Shown: positions 53,193 to 62,951 of the stretch, piece after piece
How the letters are laid out: each line of letters starts with the position of its first letter
Position numbering within the stretch: the stretch's first letter is position 1
NCBI GenBank assembly: GCA_017427465.1
Contig: JAFRST010000027.1
Coordinates: 124,001-188,000 of the forward strand
DNA: 64,000 nt
Source: Clostridiales bacterium
Lineage (GTDB): Bacteria > Bacillota > Clostridia > Saccharofermentanales > Saccharofermentanaceae
Direction of reading: 5' to 3'
Notes under the pieces: generated by a model
What the model was told of the DNA's origin: nothing
The model's input: the letters and a program-made list of their open reading frames with translations, nothing else
Databases searched by the model: none
Program-made: the position numbers and the translations under genes

Positions 53193-54185
53193 GTGGCTGA
53201 TAAAAGAAAGCGCAGAGAGAATCTGATTACTGCATTGCTCATTGCGGGTATGTGCATCGTCATCGGCGTAACTATCGTTTTCGTCGTTAAGTTTGCGAAA
53301 AAGGACAAGGACAGCGATATCAAGCAGCTGACCCCGGGAATGACGGAAGCATCTGATATTTCAGATGAAAGCGCTGAGGATACATCTTCTTCTGAAGAGG
53401 GTCCGACAGGCACGCCTACTCCGGTTCCTACTGATACGCCTACGCCTTCTCCGACGCTCAGTCCGACTCCTACAAACACCCCGACACCCACGCCCACTCC
53501 GAAGCCTAAGAAGCTTGAGAGCCTTTCAGGTTATGATCCCGGTGATGTCATCGACAGCGATAAGATCGACAGGGATAATCTCTCACAGTATTTCACTTCG
53601 TCTGAGATCGTTGAAGGAGACAGCGTTTATAACCGTATCTACGGCAAATCTTATGTCAGCAACAGCAACATCGGTCTGTCCGATCTGAGATATCTTAAGA
53701 TGCTCCATGTTAATTTCAACGGCGATTTCCAGGTCGGCGAGATGATAGTAAATAAGAGCGTTGCGGGCGAAGTCTTAGAGATCTTCGAGACGCTCTGCGC
53801 TGAAGGCTATCAGATATATTCGATGTATCTTATAGATGATTTCTGGTCCGGTGACGGAGCCACATCTGACTGGTATTCGATCGATGCTAATAATACGTCA
53901 GCATTCTGTTACCGTGAAGCTACGGGTTCTTCGAACCTGTCAAAGCACGCTCTGGGCAAGGCAATAGATATCAACCCCCAGCAAAATCCTTATGTAACTT
54001 ACACTGACGGCAAAGCTAAGTATTCACATGATAATGCGGCCGATTATGTCTATGACAGATCTTCTTCGAAGGCTCACGAGATAACGACATCCGACAGAGC
54101 TTATGAGCTCTTTACGTCATACGGCTGGACATGGGGCGGCAGCTGGAACAGCCCTAAGGATTATCAGCATTTTCAGAAGTCATAA
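53193..54185 (+). CDS. M15-type D-Ala-D-Ala carboxypeptidase / peptidoglycan peptidase
   Basis: 330 residues; GTG start with AAAGGAG upstream. One N-terminal membrane helix (about 12-32), a Thr/Pro-rich linker (about 75-108), and a C-terminal zinc peptidase domain: SKHALGKAIDIN (HxxGxxxD) and DYQHF provide the metal ligands. The family cleaves D-Ala ends or stem peptides of peptidoglycan. The Thr/Pro linker spans the wall. No antibiotic-resistance context. Confidence 0.88.
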   Translation: MADKRKRRENLITALLIAGMCIVIGVTIVFVVKFAKKDKDSDIKQLTPGMTEASDISDESAEDTSSSEEGPTGTPTPVPTDTPTPSPTLSPTPTNTPTPTPTPKPKKLESLSGYDPGDVIDSDKIDRDNLSQYFTSSEIVEGDSVYNRIYGKSYVSNSNIGLSDLRYLKMLHVNFNGDFQVGEMIVNKSVAGEVLEIFETLCAEGYQIYSMYLIDDFWSGDGATSDWYSIDANNTSAFCYREATGSSNLSKHALGKAIDINPQQNPYVTYTDGKAKYSHDNAADYVYDRSSSKAHEITTSDRAYELFTSYGWTWGGSWNSPKDYQHFQKS

Positions 54186-54199
54186 CAAATGAAAGGTAT

Positions 54200-54228
54200 T
54201 TGACTATCTGATTTTCACTTGATAATAT
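54200..54228 (+). promoter_or_regulatory. Promoter of the DeoR gene, leaderless
   Basis: TTGACT, 17 nt, TAATAT. The ATG at 54235 is 6 nt after the -10, so transcription would start at the start codon. No Shine-Dalgarno. Confidence 0.8.
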
Positions 54229-54234
54229 TTTGTC

Positions 54235-55017
54235 ATGAATAATCCTGACAGAAGAAAACAGATCCTGGATATACTTGCGGAAGAGGGCGAGATCAATACG
54301 ACCGTTCTGTCAACGCGTCTTGGCGTTACCGGAGCTACTATCAGAACTGATATCAGGGCTCTTGAGAGGGAAGGCGCCATCATAAGATTCCACGGTGGAA
54401 TCAAGCTTCCTCACAAGATGTCATCATACAGCGGCGAGAACTATATGGTCAGAGCCGTTACCCACGTTGATCTTAAAAATGCCATTGGTGCCAAGGCTGC
54501 AAGCCTTGTCGGAAGCGGCAATACGATTTTCATGGATGCAAGTTCCACGACCTTTCATATGATTCCTTACCTCAAAAAGGTGAAGGACGTGACTGTCATT
54601 ACCAACGGTATCCATACTGCTATGGAGCTCCAGCGAAACAGCAACTTCAAGTCGATCATCATCCTTGGCGGCATGTTAAGACCCCATTCGGGAGCCATCG
54701 AAGGACTTTCATCTAAAGAGATGATAGGCAGGCTGTCAGCTGAGTTTTATTTTGTTTCAGGAAACGGCTTCTCTGCAGAGGCCGGACTTTCAGGTGATAA
54801 TTTCTTTGAGCTTGAGCTCAAGAGACTTTGCGCTGACCGTGCCAAGAAGATCGTGGCCCTGATCGATTCCACAAAGCTCGGTACCGATTCGGCTTCGTCG
54901 TTCATTCCCGCCGACAGGATAGATTATCTTGTCACAGACTCAGGCGCGTCTCCCGAGAGCGTTGCACTGTGCCGTGCGAAGGGCATCGAAGTGCTCATTG
55001 GCGACGTCCAGAACTGA
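54235..55017 (+). CDS. DeoR/GlpR family transcriptional regulator
   Basis: 260 residues. N-terminal winged HTH (QILDILAEEGEINTTVLSTR) and a DeoR C-terminal sugar-phosphate sensor (FMDASSTTFHMIPYL; TNGIHTAMEL; LIDSTKLG). Such regulators respond to phosphorylated sugars. The adjacent 55.1-kb protein is its likely neighbour rather than a typical sugar kinase. The mRNA is likely leaderless (ATG 6 nt from the -10). Confidence 0.9.
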   Translation: MNNPDRRKQILDILAEEGEINTTVLSTRLGVTGATIRTDIRALEREGAIIRFHGGIKLPHKMSSYSGENYMVRAVTHVDLKNAIGAKAASLVGSGNTIFMDASSTTFHMIPYLKKVKDVTVITNGIHTAMELQRNSNFKSIIILGGMLRPHSGAIEGLSSKEMIGRLSAEFYFVSGNGFSAEAGLSGDNFFELELKRLCADRAKKIVALIDSTKLGTDSASSFIPADRIDYLVTDSGASPESVALCRAKGIEVLIGDVQN

Positions 55018-55073
55018 TTCCCCATTAATTTTGCGCGAAAAACTTAAAATTTCTATTTATTTTTCTTTTAATG

Positions 55074-55079
55074 TATAAT
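55074..55079 (+). promoter_or_regulatory. -10 of the esterase-like gene
   Basis: TATAAT with a TTCTAT -35 at 17-nt spacing; the ATG is 42 nt downstream with GAGGAAC. Confidence 0.4.
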
Positions 55080-55120
55080 AATCGGATAGACCAATTCTCA
55101 CTTTTGACGAGGAACGAAAG

Positions 55121-57379
55121 ATGCAGATTAATCCGATCATTTTGCCCAGCTGGCTTACGAGCAAATGTGTTTTCCAGCAGGGAGTGGAACTGAAGATTGA
55201 AGGAATTGCCGCTCCGAGCGCAACAGTTACGCTCGAGATCGTTAAAGACCCTACTGACGGCAGAAAGGTCAGTAAGCTCGATACCGATTACGGTGTAATC
55301 CTGAGCCGTGAAGCAACAACGACTTCCAAGGGCAGGTTCAGTTTTACCATCCCGCCTTATAAGGCATCCGGAGATGCTTATACGTTTACTTTTAAGTGTC
55401 TTACGGACCAGACGGTCCTGACCGATATCAGGTGCGGAGATGTCTGGGTCTTCTTAGGATCTGATTTCCTCTCGATCCCGATGAAGGAGGCCAATGCCAC
55501 TAAGGCTCCGCTTAAGCGCAAGGTCATGAATTACCTGCGTTTCTTCTCACCCTCCAGATCAGGTCTTGAAGCCGGTGAGGAAGAGTATCCCGCAAAAGAT
55601 AAGACTCACTTCAAAAATGCGGAGTGGATCAAGGTCACGGAGACCGATAAGCTCGCAGGTGTATCATCAGCCGCTTTTGCATTTGCATACCGCTTAAGTG
55701 ACCAGATCTCATATCCTGTCGGCGTAGTTGATCTCGCATATAACGATTCCACCATCCTTAACTGGATCGCGCCTTTCGCTATGGACAGAGTAGAAGCCCT
55801 TAAGGATGTTGTCACTGAGATGGGTCTTTATCTTGATGACGAAGCTTACGAGAGACTTCTTTGGATCGATAAGAGAAAAAAGAAGGTCGTAGAGCTTAAG
55901 GAAGAGTACAAAAAGACAATTGAGACCGGCGATATAGATATCGGAATGCAGGATGAGCTCAAAGCCCTGCAGGGTGAAGATCCCGATGACATCAAGCCGC
56001 TTGATATCGACTTCCCGACTGCAGACGGCAGTTCGCTTAACGATGCCAAGGGCCATAAAGAGAATATCTCATTCTCATCTGCAAGCCAGCTTGACTTCAA
56101 CATGATCCCTGAGAAGAAGGAGAATCCAGGCAAACTCAGCGAAGAAGACGAGAAGAGATTCATCAAGCTTAAGTACAGAATGTCCATCCTCTACAGGACC
56201 AAGCTCGTTCCTTTGAAGAATCTTGCGGTTAGAGGCTTCTGCTTCTCACCTGATAAGGGCGAACTCCAGTACGTCAGATATGATCTGTTCCTTATGGGAC
56301 TTCTTACGACACTTGCTGAAGTATTTGAACCTAAGGAAGTTTTCGATGATTCGGTAATGCCTTCGATACTCTTCGTAACGATGCATCCGAATGACGTTGA
56401 CTTTGACAATCCTTACAGCGTTCTTGAATTCAATGAGAATTTCACGGCATTTACAAAGATGCTTACAATGCCTTCCGGTATCGTAAGTATGCATGATATG
56501 CTCCTGCCTGATAAGACGATCAGCTTTATCCTGGGCCTTAGGCTTGCTACCATCGCGCTCGGCACACACTTCTCGCCGAAGATGAGTAAGTCTTCACCTG
56601 AACCGAATGATATTGAGATCGCAGGCAATAAGAGGATCATCAGATTCAGCAATCTGAATTCCGGTCTTAACAGCCAGGATGCCACAGGCGAGATCACCGG
56701 ATTTGCTATCGCAGGCGAAGACCGCATCTTCTATCCTGCGCACGCTAAGAGTCTTTACGGAATGTGCGTAATGGTCTGGAGAGACGATATCGAAGAGCCG
56801 ATGTCGATCACATACGGCTTTACGCCTTTCCCGCACGATGCGACTCTCAAGAACGGTGAAGACCTCCCGATCCTGCCTTTCAGATTCGACAGGGATCCTG
56901 CTTACTTCGCTCCTGACTTAAGCTTTACACACTGCGACAACCTCCAGTTTGTAGGTAAGAGGACACCCGATTCCGAGTTTGAGACTCTTGAGATCTACAG
57001 AACATTCAAGGGCAAGGGAATCATCTCGCAGGATAATATCCACAAGCTCACCGGCGGCGCTTCTTTGAGGATCCGTTATGAGACCGACAAGTCTTTGTAC
57101 GGATTCGAACCGTGCCTTGAGTACGCTTCGCTTTTCGCGCCCATCGAGATATACGGAAGATCAAGGATCCAGCTGTCTGTCTTCAATCCTGACCAGAAGA
57201 AGAAAAAGCTTATCGTTGAGGACTTCGGAGAGGCTGAGATCAAGCAGCAGCTTACCTGGCAGACTATCACTCTTGATTATTCCGAGGACGGACCTATCAG
57301 ACTTAACAGTCTCAGGATTTATATCGAAGACAAAGACCGTAACGGTGAGATCTACATCGACGCGATCAATTTTATCTGA
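55121..57379 (+). CDS. Degenerate sialate O-acetylesterase-like protein with C-terminal CBM-like domain
   Basis: 752 residues, no signal peptide. The fold pattern of SASA (DUF303) proteins is visible: N-terminal beta-sandwich (FQQGVELKIEGIA), GDVWVFLGSDFLSIPM where families have GEVWxxSGQSNM, then PVGVVDLAYNDSTILNWI, and late YGFTPFPHDATLKNG with LPILPFRFD. The catalytic Ser (GQSNM) aligns with Asp115, and the DxxHP motif is lost (MLLPDKTISF). A charged insertion lies at about 250-350, and a CBM/CIA30-like beta domain at about 660-752. Probably a binding protein rather than an enzyme. It is next to an AraC regulator. Confidence 0.7.
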   Translation: MQINPIILPSWLTSKCVFQQGVELKIEGIAAPSATVTLEIVKDPTDGRKVSKLDTDYGVILSREATTTSKGRFSFTIPPYKASGDAYTFTFKCLTDQTVLTDIRCGDVWVFLGSDFLSIPMKEANATKAPLKRKVMNYLRFFSPSRSGLEAGEEEYPAKDKTHFKNAEWIKVTETDKLAGVSSAAFAFAYRLSDQISYPVGVVDLAYNDSTILNWIAPFAMDRVEALKDVVTEMGLYLDDEAYERLLWIDKRKKKVVELKEEYKKTIETGDIDIGMQDELKALQGEDPDDIKPLDIDFPTADGSSLNDAKGHKENISFSSASQLDFNMIPEKKENPGKLSEEDEKRFIKLKYRMSILYRTKLVPLKNLAVRGFCFSPDKGELQYVRYDLFLMGLLTTLAEVFEPKEVFDDSVMPSILFVTMHPNDVDFDNPYSVLEFNENFTAFTKMLTMPSGIVSMHDMLLPDKTISFILGLRLATIALGTHFSPKMSKSSPEPNDIEIAGNKRIIRFSNLNSGLNSQDATGEITGFAIAGEDRIFYPAHAKSLYGMCVMVWRDDIEEPMSITYGFTPFPHDATLKNGEDLPILPFRFDRDPAYFAPDLSFTHCDNLQFVGKRTPDSEFETLEIYRTFKGKGIISQDNIHKLTGGASLRIRYETDKSLYGFEPCLEYASLFAPIEIYGRSRIQLSVFNPDQKKKKLIVEDFGEAEIKQQLTWQTITLDYSEDGPIRLNSLRIYIEDKDRNGEIYIDAINFI

Positions 57380-57395
57380 AATGAGGGCTAAATAA

Positions 57396-58391
57396 ATGGC
57401 TAACAAGCTTCTTTCTGCTATCGAGGATGATGTCTTCTTATCTGAGGGCTCGGTGCCGATCGTTATCGAAGGCTTAGAGCACTCTTACGACAAGGAGGAC
57501 TTTTTACCTGAAGAGAGCATGCATAATTCGCATGAGCTCCTCTGTCTTCGTGAAGGCAAGATCGAAGCTGTGATCGGAGGGGAGACTATTCAGCTCACCA
57601 AGGGTTCAGTTGTCGTTATAAGACCGCTTGTAAGACACAAGCTCATGATCAAGAGCGAGAAGGCCGATATGCTCAATCTGTATTTCGGCTTTGTTCACGA
57701 TACGTCAGACCTCAAGCTTACAAAAGAATCAGGCAGTGCTTCCAAGAGCAAGGAACCTAAGAACAAGAATGCCGGTCCTTCGGTATCCATTCCCGGTTCG
57801 CTCGCGAAAATTACTCTTGAGAGCTTTTTGAAGTTTGCAGATCTCGGTATCACCGAAGATAACGAGATGGTAAGACTTCCTTTCTTTGTCATCAAGGGCA
57901 GCGAGAAAAAAGAGATCAACGAACTTGCCGAGCGCATCGTAACAGAGCACGCTGATAACCGTTACGCAAAAGATCTCATGGTCCATACGCTTACAGTAGA
58001 GCTCATGATCATCTTATCGAGAGCTTTGAGAAGCGAGTGGGAAGAGAGCCTCAGCGTTAAGAACGGTAAGGCTAAAGAACTCGTTGCTATCGCGAAGCAG
58101 TATATGGATGCTAACTTCGATCAGGGCATCACAGTATCTGAAGCGGCAGCTTATGTTTACTTGAGCCAGGGTTATTTTACCCGCGCTTTCAGAGATGAGA
58201 CAGGCATAAGCCCGATGAATTACCTGATGAAGAAGAGGATCGAGAAAGCTTGCAAGCTCTTGCAGAACAACGAGATAAAAGTCTCTGCGATATCTTTGCA
58301 GTCAGGATTCTCATCACCTCAAAGATTCAATGTCGCTTTCAGAAAGCAGATGGGAATGACACCTATGGAATACAGGAAAAAATACCTTTGA
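57396..58391 (+). CDS. AraC family transcriptional regulator
   Basis: 331 residues. N-terminal cupin-like sensor domain (LLCLREGKIEAVIGGETIQ) and C-terminal double HTH (DQGITVSEAAAYVYLSQGYF; FSSPQRFNVAFRKQMGMTPM; YRKKYL). These respond to sugars. It lies 16 nt after the esterase-like gene, with no strong Shine-Dalgarno, so the two are probably co-transcribed. A charged loop at about 110-130 (SKSKEPKNKN) is not typical. Confidence 0.9.
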   Translation: MANKLLSAIEDDVFLSEGSVPIVIEGLEHSYDKEDFLPEESMHNSHELLCLREGKIEAVIGGETIQLTKGSVVVIRPLVRHKLMIKSEKADMLNLYFGFVHDTSDLKLTKESGSASKSKEPKNKNAGPSVSIPGSLAKITLESFLKFADLGITEDNEMVRLPFFVIKGSEKKEINELAERIVTEHADNRYAKDLMVHTLTVELMIILSRALRSEWEESLSVKNGKAKELVAIAKQYMDANFDQGITVSEAAAYVYLSQGYFTRAFRDETGISPMNYLMKKRIEKACKLLQNNEIKVSAISLQSGFSSPQRFNVAFRKQMGMTPMEYRKKYL

Positions 58392-58414
58392 TCAAGAAGG
58401 GATAGGAGAGATAA

Positions 58415-59038
58415 ATGTACGATTACGAACATGACAATTCAATTCCGGAGGAGAGCCGCCAGAATATGGACCTCCCGAAGATCGAGAATGCGGTAAGAGA
58501 CATTCTTGAAGCCATCGGTGAAGATCCTGAAAGGGAAGGCCTTCTGGAGACTCCCCAAAGAGTTGCAAGAATGTATGCCGAGGTTTTCGCAGGACTTCAC
58601 AGGGACATCAATAAAGACATCAAGACATTCCACGGCGAAGGCAATGACGAGATGATCCTGATAGGCGATATCCCGTTCTATTCTATGTGTGAGCATCACC
58701 TTCTGCCTTTCCACGGCAAGGCACACGTTGTATATATCCCGAGAGACGGCAAGATCTTCGGCCTTAGTAAGGTCGCAAGGATCGTAGATACGCTCTCAAG
58801 AAAGCCGCAGCTTCAGGAGAAGCTCACTTCAGAGATCGCAGATGCCATCGAGAAGGCGGTTGATGCGAGATCAGTTTGTGTCGTTCTTGAAGCAGAGCAT
58901 CTCTGCATGACGATGAGAGGCATCAGGAAGCCCGGCTCAAAGACTGTTACATCCGCTATGCGCGGCGGCTGCCGTTCTGATATCAGGACCAGAAACGAAG
59001 CGCTTGCGCTCATTAACAGGCAGCGTTCGGGCGTATAA
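58415..59038 (+). CDS. folE: GTP cyclohydrolase I
   Basis: 207 residues. First step of folate biosynthesis, GTP to dihydroneopterin triphosphate. Zinc ligands in MCEHH and [21 protein letters not shown] and [10 protein letters not shown] are family motifs. The N-terminus has a short extension (about 20 residues). GATAGGAGAG lies before the ATG. Confidence 0.96.
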   Translation: MYDYEHDNSIPEESRQNMDLPKIENAVRDILEAIGEDPEREGLLETPQRVARMYAEVFAGLHRDINKDIKTFHGEGNDEMILIGDIPFYSMCEHHLLPFHGKAHVVYIPRDGKIFGLSKVARIVDTLSRKPQLQEKLTSEIADAIEKAVDARSVCVVLEAEHLCMTMRGIRKPGSKTVTSAMRGGCRSDIRTRNEALALINRQRSGV

Positions 59039-59052
59039 GGGGTACCTGAGGA

Positions 59053-59931
59053 ATGAATGCAACAGACGGAAGATTCTGCGGTATCTATAAGTGCGGAAAC
59101 AGAAGCCTTGAGATGGGCAGGAAGACGCTCATCATGGGCATCCTTAACCTTACTCCTGATTCATTCTCTGACGGCGGAAAATACACCAGTGTCGATGCCG
59201 CAGTAGACCAGGCCGCACGCATGATAAGGGAAGGCGCTGACTGCATCGATCTCGGCGCAGAGGCTACAGGTCCCAATGCTGTTCCGATATCTTCAGAAGA
59301 AGAGCTCGAGAGGCTCATTCCTTCGCTTCAGGCAGTAAGGAGCAGATTCGATATTCCGCTTTCCGTTGATACTTTCAAGTCTGAGACCGCTATGGAGGCT
59401 ATTACAGCAGGCGCTGACATCATTAACGATATCACCGGCTTTATGGGTGATCCTGAGATGGCAAAGCTCGTAGCAGAAAATGGTGTCGGCTGCATCCTGA
59501 TGTTTAACTGCAGGACTAACGGCGAGAATCCGGTAGCATTCGAGCCCGTCAGCAGACGCGCGGTAAGGGAGCTTACACAAAGTGTAGAGATCGCCAAAAA
59601 GGCAGGCATCGAAGACAACATGATCATGACCGATCCAGGCATCGGATTCGGTACTACAAGGGCGCAGGATGCTGAGCTTACCGCATCAACGCTTTCTATG
59701 GGACTTCAGGGTAAGCATCCTGTTCTTTATGCCGCATCCAGGAAGCGCTACGCGAGGGTTTTCGCAGGCGGAGACCAGGCTACCGAAGCACAACTCGATT
59801 ATGCGACGGCAGGCCTTTCCATGACCGCTGCTTCGCTCGGCGCATCAATGGTAAGAGTTCATAACGTTGCCGCCTCAAGGCAGATGTTAGATCTCTTCGA
59901 TAATACGTTCTACGCATTCGCTAACCTTTGA
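59053..59931 (+). CDS. folP: Dihydropteroate synthase
   Basis: 292 residues. Condenses p-aminobenzoate with dihydropterin pyrophosphate; the target of sulfonamides. Motifs MGILNLTPDSFSDGG, DLGAEATGP, SVDTFKSE, IINDITGF, DPGIGFG, ASRKRYARV, VRVHNVAA. GAGGAATG upstream. Between folE and folBK. Confidence 0.96.
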   Translation: MNATDGRFCGIYKCGNRSLEMGRKTLIMGILNLTPDSFSDGGKYTSVDAAVDQAARMIREGADCIDLGAEATGPNAVPISSEEELERLIPSLQAVRSRFDIPLSVDTFKSETAMEAITAGADIINDITGFMGDPEMAKLVAENGVGCILMFNCRTNGENPVAFEPVSRRAVRELTQSVEIAKKAGIEDNMIMTDPGIGFGTTRAQDAELTASTLSMGLQGKHPVLYAASRKRYARVFAGGDQATEAQLDYATAGLSMTAASLGASMVRVHNVAASRQMLDLFDNTFYAFANL

Positions 59932-59952
59932 GTTTTGAAAGGATAAAGGGAT

Positions 59953-60765
59953 TTGGATAAGATAACGCTCTCGAAAATGGAATTTGAAGGACATACCGGC
60001 TGCTTTGACTTTGAGAAGCAGGACGGCCAGAAGTTCATCGTCTCATTGGATATCTACATTGACAGGATAAAGGGCTGCTATACCGATGAGCTCTCTGACA
60101 CTGTTGACTATGCGAAGATCTACGATGTTACGAAGGATATTGTAACTTCAGACAAGGGCAATCTCATCGAAAGACTTGCACAGAAGATATCTGACGGCGT
60201 TCTTAAGGCTGACGGCAGGATAGAGAAGGTAACGGTTACAGTATCTAAGCCGCAGGCACCGGTCAAGGGAGTTTTCGATACCATGGAAGTAACTGTTACA
60301 AGGCGCCGCAAGGAGTTTGTAATACTCTCATTGGGCAGTAATTTAGGTGACAGGGAAGCAAATATCCTTGCCGCTGAAGAAGCTTTGAGGGCATTGCCCG
60401 GCGTTGAAGGCTTCAAGACCGCTTCGATCTATGAGACCGAGCCCGTAGGACTTGAAGACCAGCCGTATTTCCTCAATACATGCGTAGGTTTTTATACCGA
60501 TATCGGACCTTTTGACCTGCTCGATAAGATCCACGTAATTGAGAGCGAGCTTTTGAGGACAAGAGAGATCCACTGGGGGCCCAGGACGATCGATATCGAT
60601 ATCATCTTCTATGGGAATGAGGTGATCATGAAGCCCGAGCTTACGATACCGCATCCGAGATGGAGCATAAGGTCGTTTGTTACCGTGCCTTTGAGGGAAC
60701 TTAAGGATGTGGGACAAGATCATCCTGATGACAAAGAAGTGTCCTTATATCGGAAGCGCGAATAA
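59953..60765 (+). CDS. folBK: Bifunctional dihydroneopterin aldolase / HPPK
   Basis: 270 residues; the start is TTG (59953) with AAAGG upstream. Residues 1-118 are dihydroneopterin aldolase (FolB: MEFEGHTGCFDFEKQDGQKF; DTVDYAKIYD). Residues 119-270 are 6-hydroxymethyl-dihydropterin pyrophosphokinase (FolK: ILSLGSNLGDREANI; GPRTIDIDIIFYG; PHPRWSIRSFV is the family end motif). The fusion is common in Firmicutes. Confidence 0.95.
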   Translation: MDKITLSKMEFEGHTGCFDFEKQDGQKFIVSLDIYIDRIKGCYTDELSDTVDYAKIYDVTKDIVTSDKGNLIERLAQKISDGVLKADGRIEKVTVTVSKPQAPVKGVFDTMEVTVTRRRKEFVILSLGSNLGDREANILAAEEALRALPGVEGFKTASIYETEPVGLEDQPYFLNTCVGFYTDIGPFDLLDKIHVIESELLRTREIHWGPRTIDIDIIFYGNEVIMKPELTIPHPRWSIRSFVTVPLRELKDVGQDHPDDKEVSLYRKRE

Positions 60766-60826
60766 TTGAGTTATCAGATGGCACAGTTTATAATTAGGCA
60801 CGTCATTTAGAAAGATGGAGGAATTT

Positions 60827-61318
60827 ATGTCAGAAAACAATCCGGGCGCAGCAGTACCGCAGTCAGACAATCGTGGTAACGAACAGAATAAGGAGAAGCG
60901 CCAGAGGTTCGATCCCGCCAAGCAGGAAGGACGTAAGAACAATTACAACCGTAACCGCAGAAGAAGAAATAACGGTCCCAGACAGGGCGGTAATGATAAC
61001 AATAAGCGCAATGAGAACGCCGAGATCCAGGCTGAAGGCGGCAACAGGAACCAGAACCGCAACAGGCAGGGCGGCCGTGACCGCGACCCGAATAAGAAGT
61101 TCAACCGCGACCAGCAAGGCCAGCAGGGTGAGAACAGAAAGCAGCAGTTCAATCCTGAGCGCAAGCCTAAGAATAAGCGCTCCAGAGAGATCGATGCTGA
61201 AGTCGCAAAGAACGTCAAGAAGGTCGAGACCATCGAAGACATCAGAAGCGACAATGCAAGAATAACCAAGGAAATATATCTTGAGATAGCTTCTCTCAAG
61301 AATATTAATCTCAACTGA
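60827..61318 (+). CDS. Basic Arg/Asn/Gln-rich low-complexity protein
   Basis: 163 residues from the ATG at 60827, chosen for the GGAGG 7 nt upstream; a start 12 nt earlier is less likely. It is almost entirely Arg, Asn, Gln, Lys and Gly with RNRRRRNNG-type runs, then a short acidic helix (DAEVAKNVKKVETIED). No known domain. It resembles disordered RNA-binding tails. It overlaps the tmk start by one base. Function unknown. Confidence 0.7.
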   Translation: MSENNPGAAVPQSDNRGNEQNKEKRQRFDPAKQEGRKNNYNRNRRRRNNGPRQGGNDNNKRNENAEIQAEGGNRNQNRNRQGGRDRDPNKKFNRDQQGQQGENRKQQFNPERKPKNKRSREIDAEVAKNVKKVETIEDIRSDNARITKEIYLEIASLKNINLN

Positions 61319-61941
61319 TGATGAAGGGCATATTCATTACTTTTGAAGGTATCGACGGGTGCGGCAAGAGCACTCAGTGCGAGATGCTCAAGAATCACCT
61401 TGAGGCTGATGGCAAGGATTTTATCTTTGTAAGAGAACCCGGCGGAACCATTATCGGCGAGCGCATCAGGGAGATCCTTCTGGATAAGAAGAATTCCCAG
61501 ATGACTTCCAGAACAGAGCTTCTGTTGTTTGAAGCAGCAAGAGCCCAGATAACAGATGAAGTCATTAAGCCCGCCTTGGAAGAAGGCAGGATCGTTCTCT
61601 GTGACCGGTTCTTTGATTCATCATCTGCATATCAAGGAATGGCCAGAGGCATGGGCATGGACTTCGTAGGAAATCTCAATATGGCTGCAACAGGCGGTCT
61701 TAAGCCCGATATCACTTTCTTCTTCGACATTACTGCAGAAGAAGCTTTGGCAAGACGCGGCAAAAGGGGCGAAGCATCCGACCGCATTGAGCTTGCGGGA
61801 TTAAAGTTCCAGGAAGATGTAAGAAAAGGATATCTTGAACTTGCCAAGAATTCTGACGGACGCATCGTTACGATCGATGCGACGAGCGGCATAGACGAGA
61901 TTTTCGCGCAGATATTAAAGACGTTGGAAGGAAAGATCTGA
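61318..61941 (+). CDS. tmk: Thymidylate kinase
   Basis: 207 residues. Phosphorylates dTMP. P-loop FEGIDGCGKSTQ, DRFFDSSSAYQG (DRx), and LID-type segment. Tandem ATG at 61318/61321; its first base is the last of the upstream stop. The last base overlaps the holB ATG. Confidence 0.95.
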   Translation: MMKGIFITFEGIDGCGKSTQCEMLKNHLEADGKDFIFVREPGGTIIGERIREILLDKKNSQMTSRTELLLFEAARAQITDEVIKPALEEGRIVLCDRFFDSSSAYQGMARGMGMDFVGNLNMAATGGLKPDITFFFDITAEEALARRGKRGEASDRIELAGLKFQEDVRKGYLELAKNSDGRIVTIDATSGIDEIFAQILKTLEGKI

Positions 61942-62951
61942 TGGCTTTCTCGAACATTACAGGTCAGAAGCAGATTAAGATGAGACTTGCTGCCGAAGCT
62001 CAAAGACGCGGCAGCGGTGCTTATATGCTCTCAGGTCCTGCAGGTTCAGGCAAAAGACTTATCGCAGAAGAGTTTGCCAAGGCACTGATGTGTCCTGACG
62101 CCGGATCAGACGGCGCATGCGGAGTGTGCAGCAACTGCAAGTATTTCGATAACTTCACGACGCCTGACGTCACGAGGGTCTATGAACCTTCGGATACGAA
62201 GAATGTCAAGGTCGATTTCATCAAAGACCACGTTGTGGCTGAGTCTTATTTAAAACCCCAGTTCGCAAGGACAAAGACATTTATTATCGACTTTGATTAT
62301 CTCGGAGTGGAAAGCCAGAATGCGCTCCTTAAATCTTTGGAAGAGCCGAGGAAGGATGTAGTATTTATCCTCACGAGCTCTAATACTGATCAGGTCCTTG
62401 ATACGGTAATGTCCAGAGTTACCGAGATAAAGCTTGATCCTTACAGTGATGAGGAACTTGAACAGATTGTTAAGGCAAATTGTCCTGATCTTGATGGTGC
62501 TAAAGTTAAGACTGCAGTTTATAACAGCGGCAGGATCCCCGGCAAGGCCATAAGTCTTGCGATGGAAGATTCCGGCGTAAGCATAAGACATGAGATCAAC
62601 AGCATAATGATCGCAATGCCTGCGAGTTCTTATATCGATGTGCTCGAGGACTTTGCAGATGTGCTGACAAGCTTCAAGGATGACAGCAAGATCGTTGCTT
62701 CTGCAATTCTGTTATTCTTAGACGACGCGGCAAGATTGATCAATTATCCGGACTGCCGCAAGATCAACAACGAACTTGACCGTGAGGCGATAGAGACTTT
62801 CGTTGCCTCCAATAAACATATAACAACACTTAAACTCGGAAGATGCACAGAAGCGGTGAACACTTTCTTAAGGGCACTTGAAGTCAATTCGAATTTTGAT
62901 GCTTCGGCTTCTGCTATGCTTCTCCGGATACATGAGGAGCTCAAGAAATGA
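61941..62951 (+). CDS. holB: DNA polymerase III delta' subunit
   Basis: 336 residues. Clamp-loader component. Walker A GPAGSGKR, zinc module CGVCSNC, VESQNALLKSLEEP, and a C-terminal helical collar. It overlaps tmk by one base (TGATG) and ricT by 4 nt (ATGA). Confidence 0.93.
   Translation: MAFSNITGQKQIKMRLAAEAQRRGSGAYMLSGPAGSGKRLIAEEFAKALMCPDAGSDGACGVCSNCKYFDNFTTPDVTRVYEPSDTKNVKVDFIKDHVVAESYLKPQFARTKTFIIDFDYLGVESQNALLKSLEEPRKDVVFILTSSNTDQVLDTVMSRVTEIKLDPYSDEELEQIVKANCPDLDGAKVKTAVYNSGRIPGKAISLAMEDSGVSIRHEINSIMIAMPASSYIDVLEDFADVLTSFKDDSKIVASAILLFLDDAARLINYPDCRKINNELDREAIETFVASNKHITTLKLGRCTEAVNTFLRALEVNSNFDASASAMLLRIHEELKK

Noticed and set aside
53168..53497. Minus-strand ORF with GVGVGVFVGVG repeats
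   Set aside because: It is the reverse reading of the Thr/Pro linker of the M15 peptidase; no ribosome site and no matching family.
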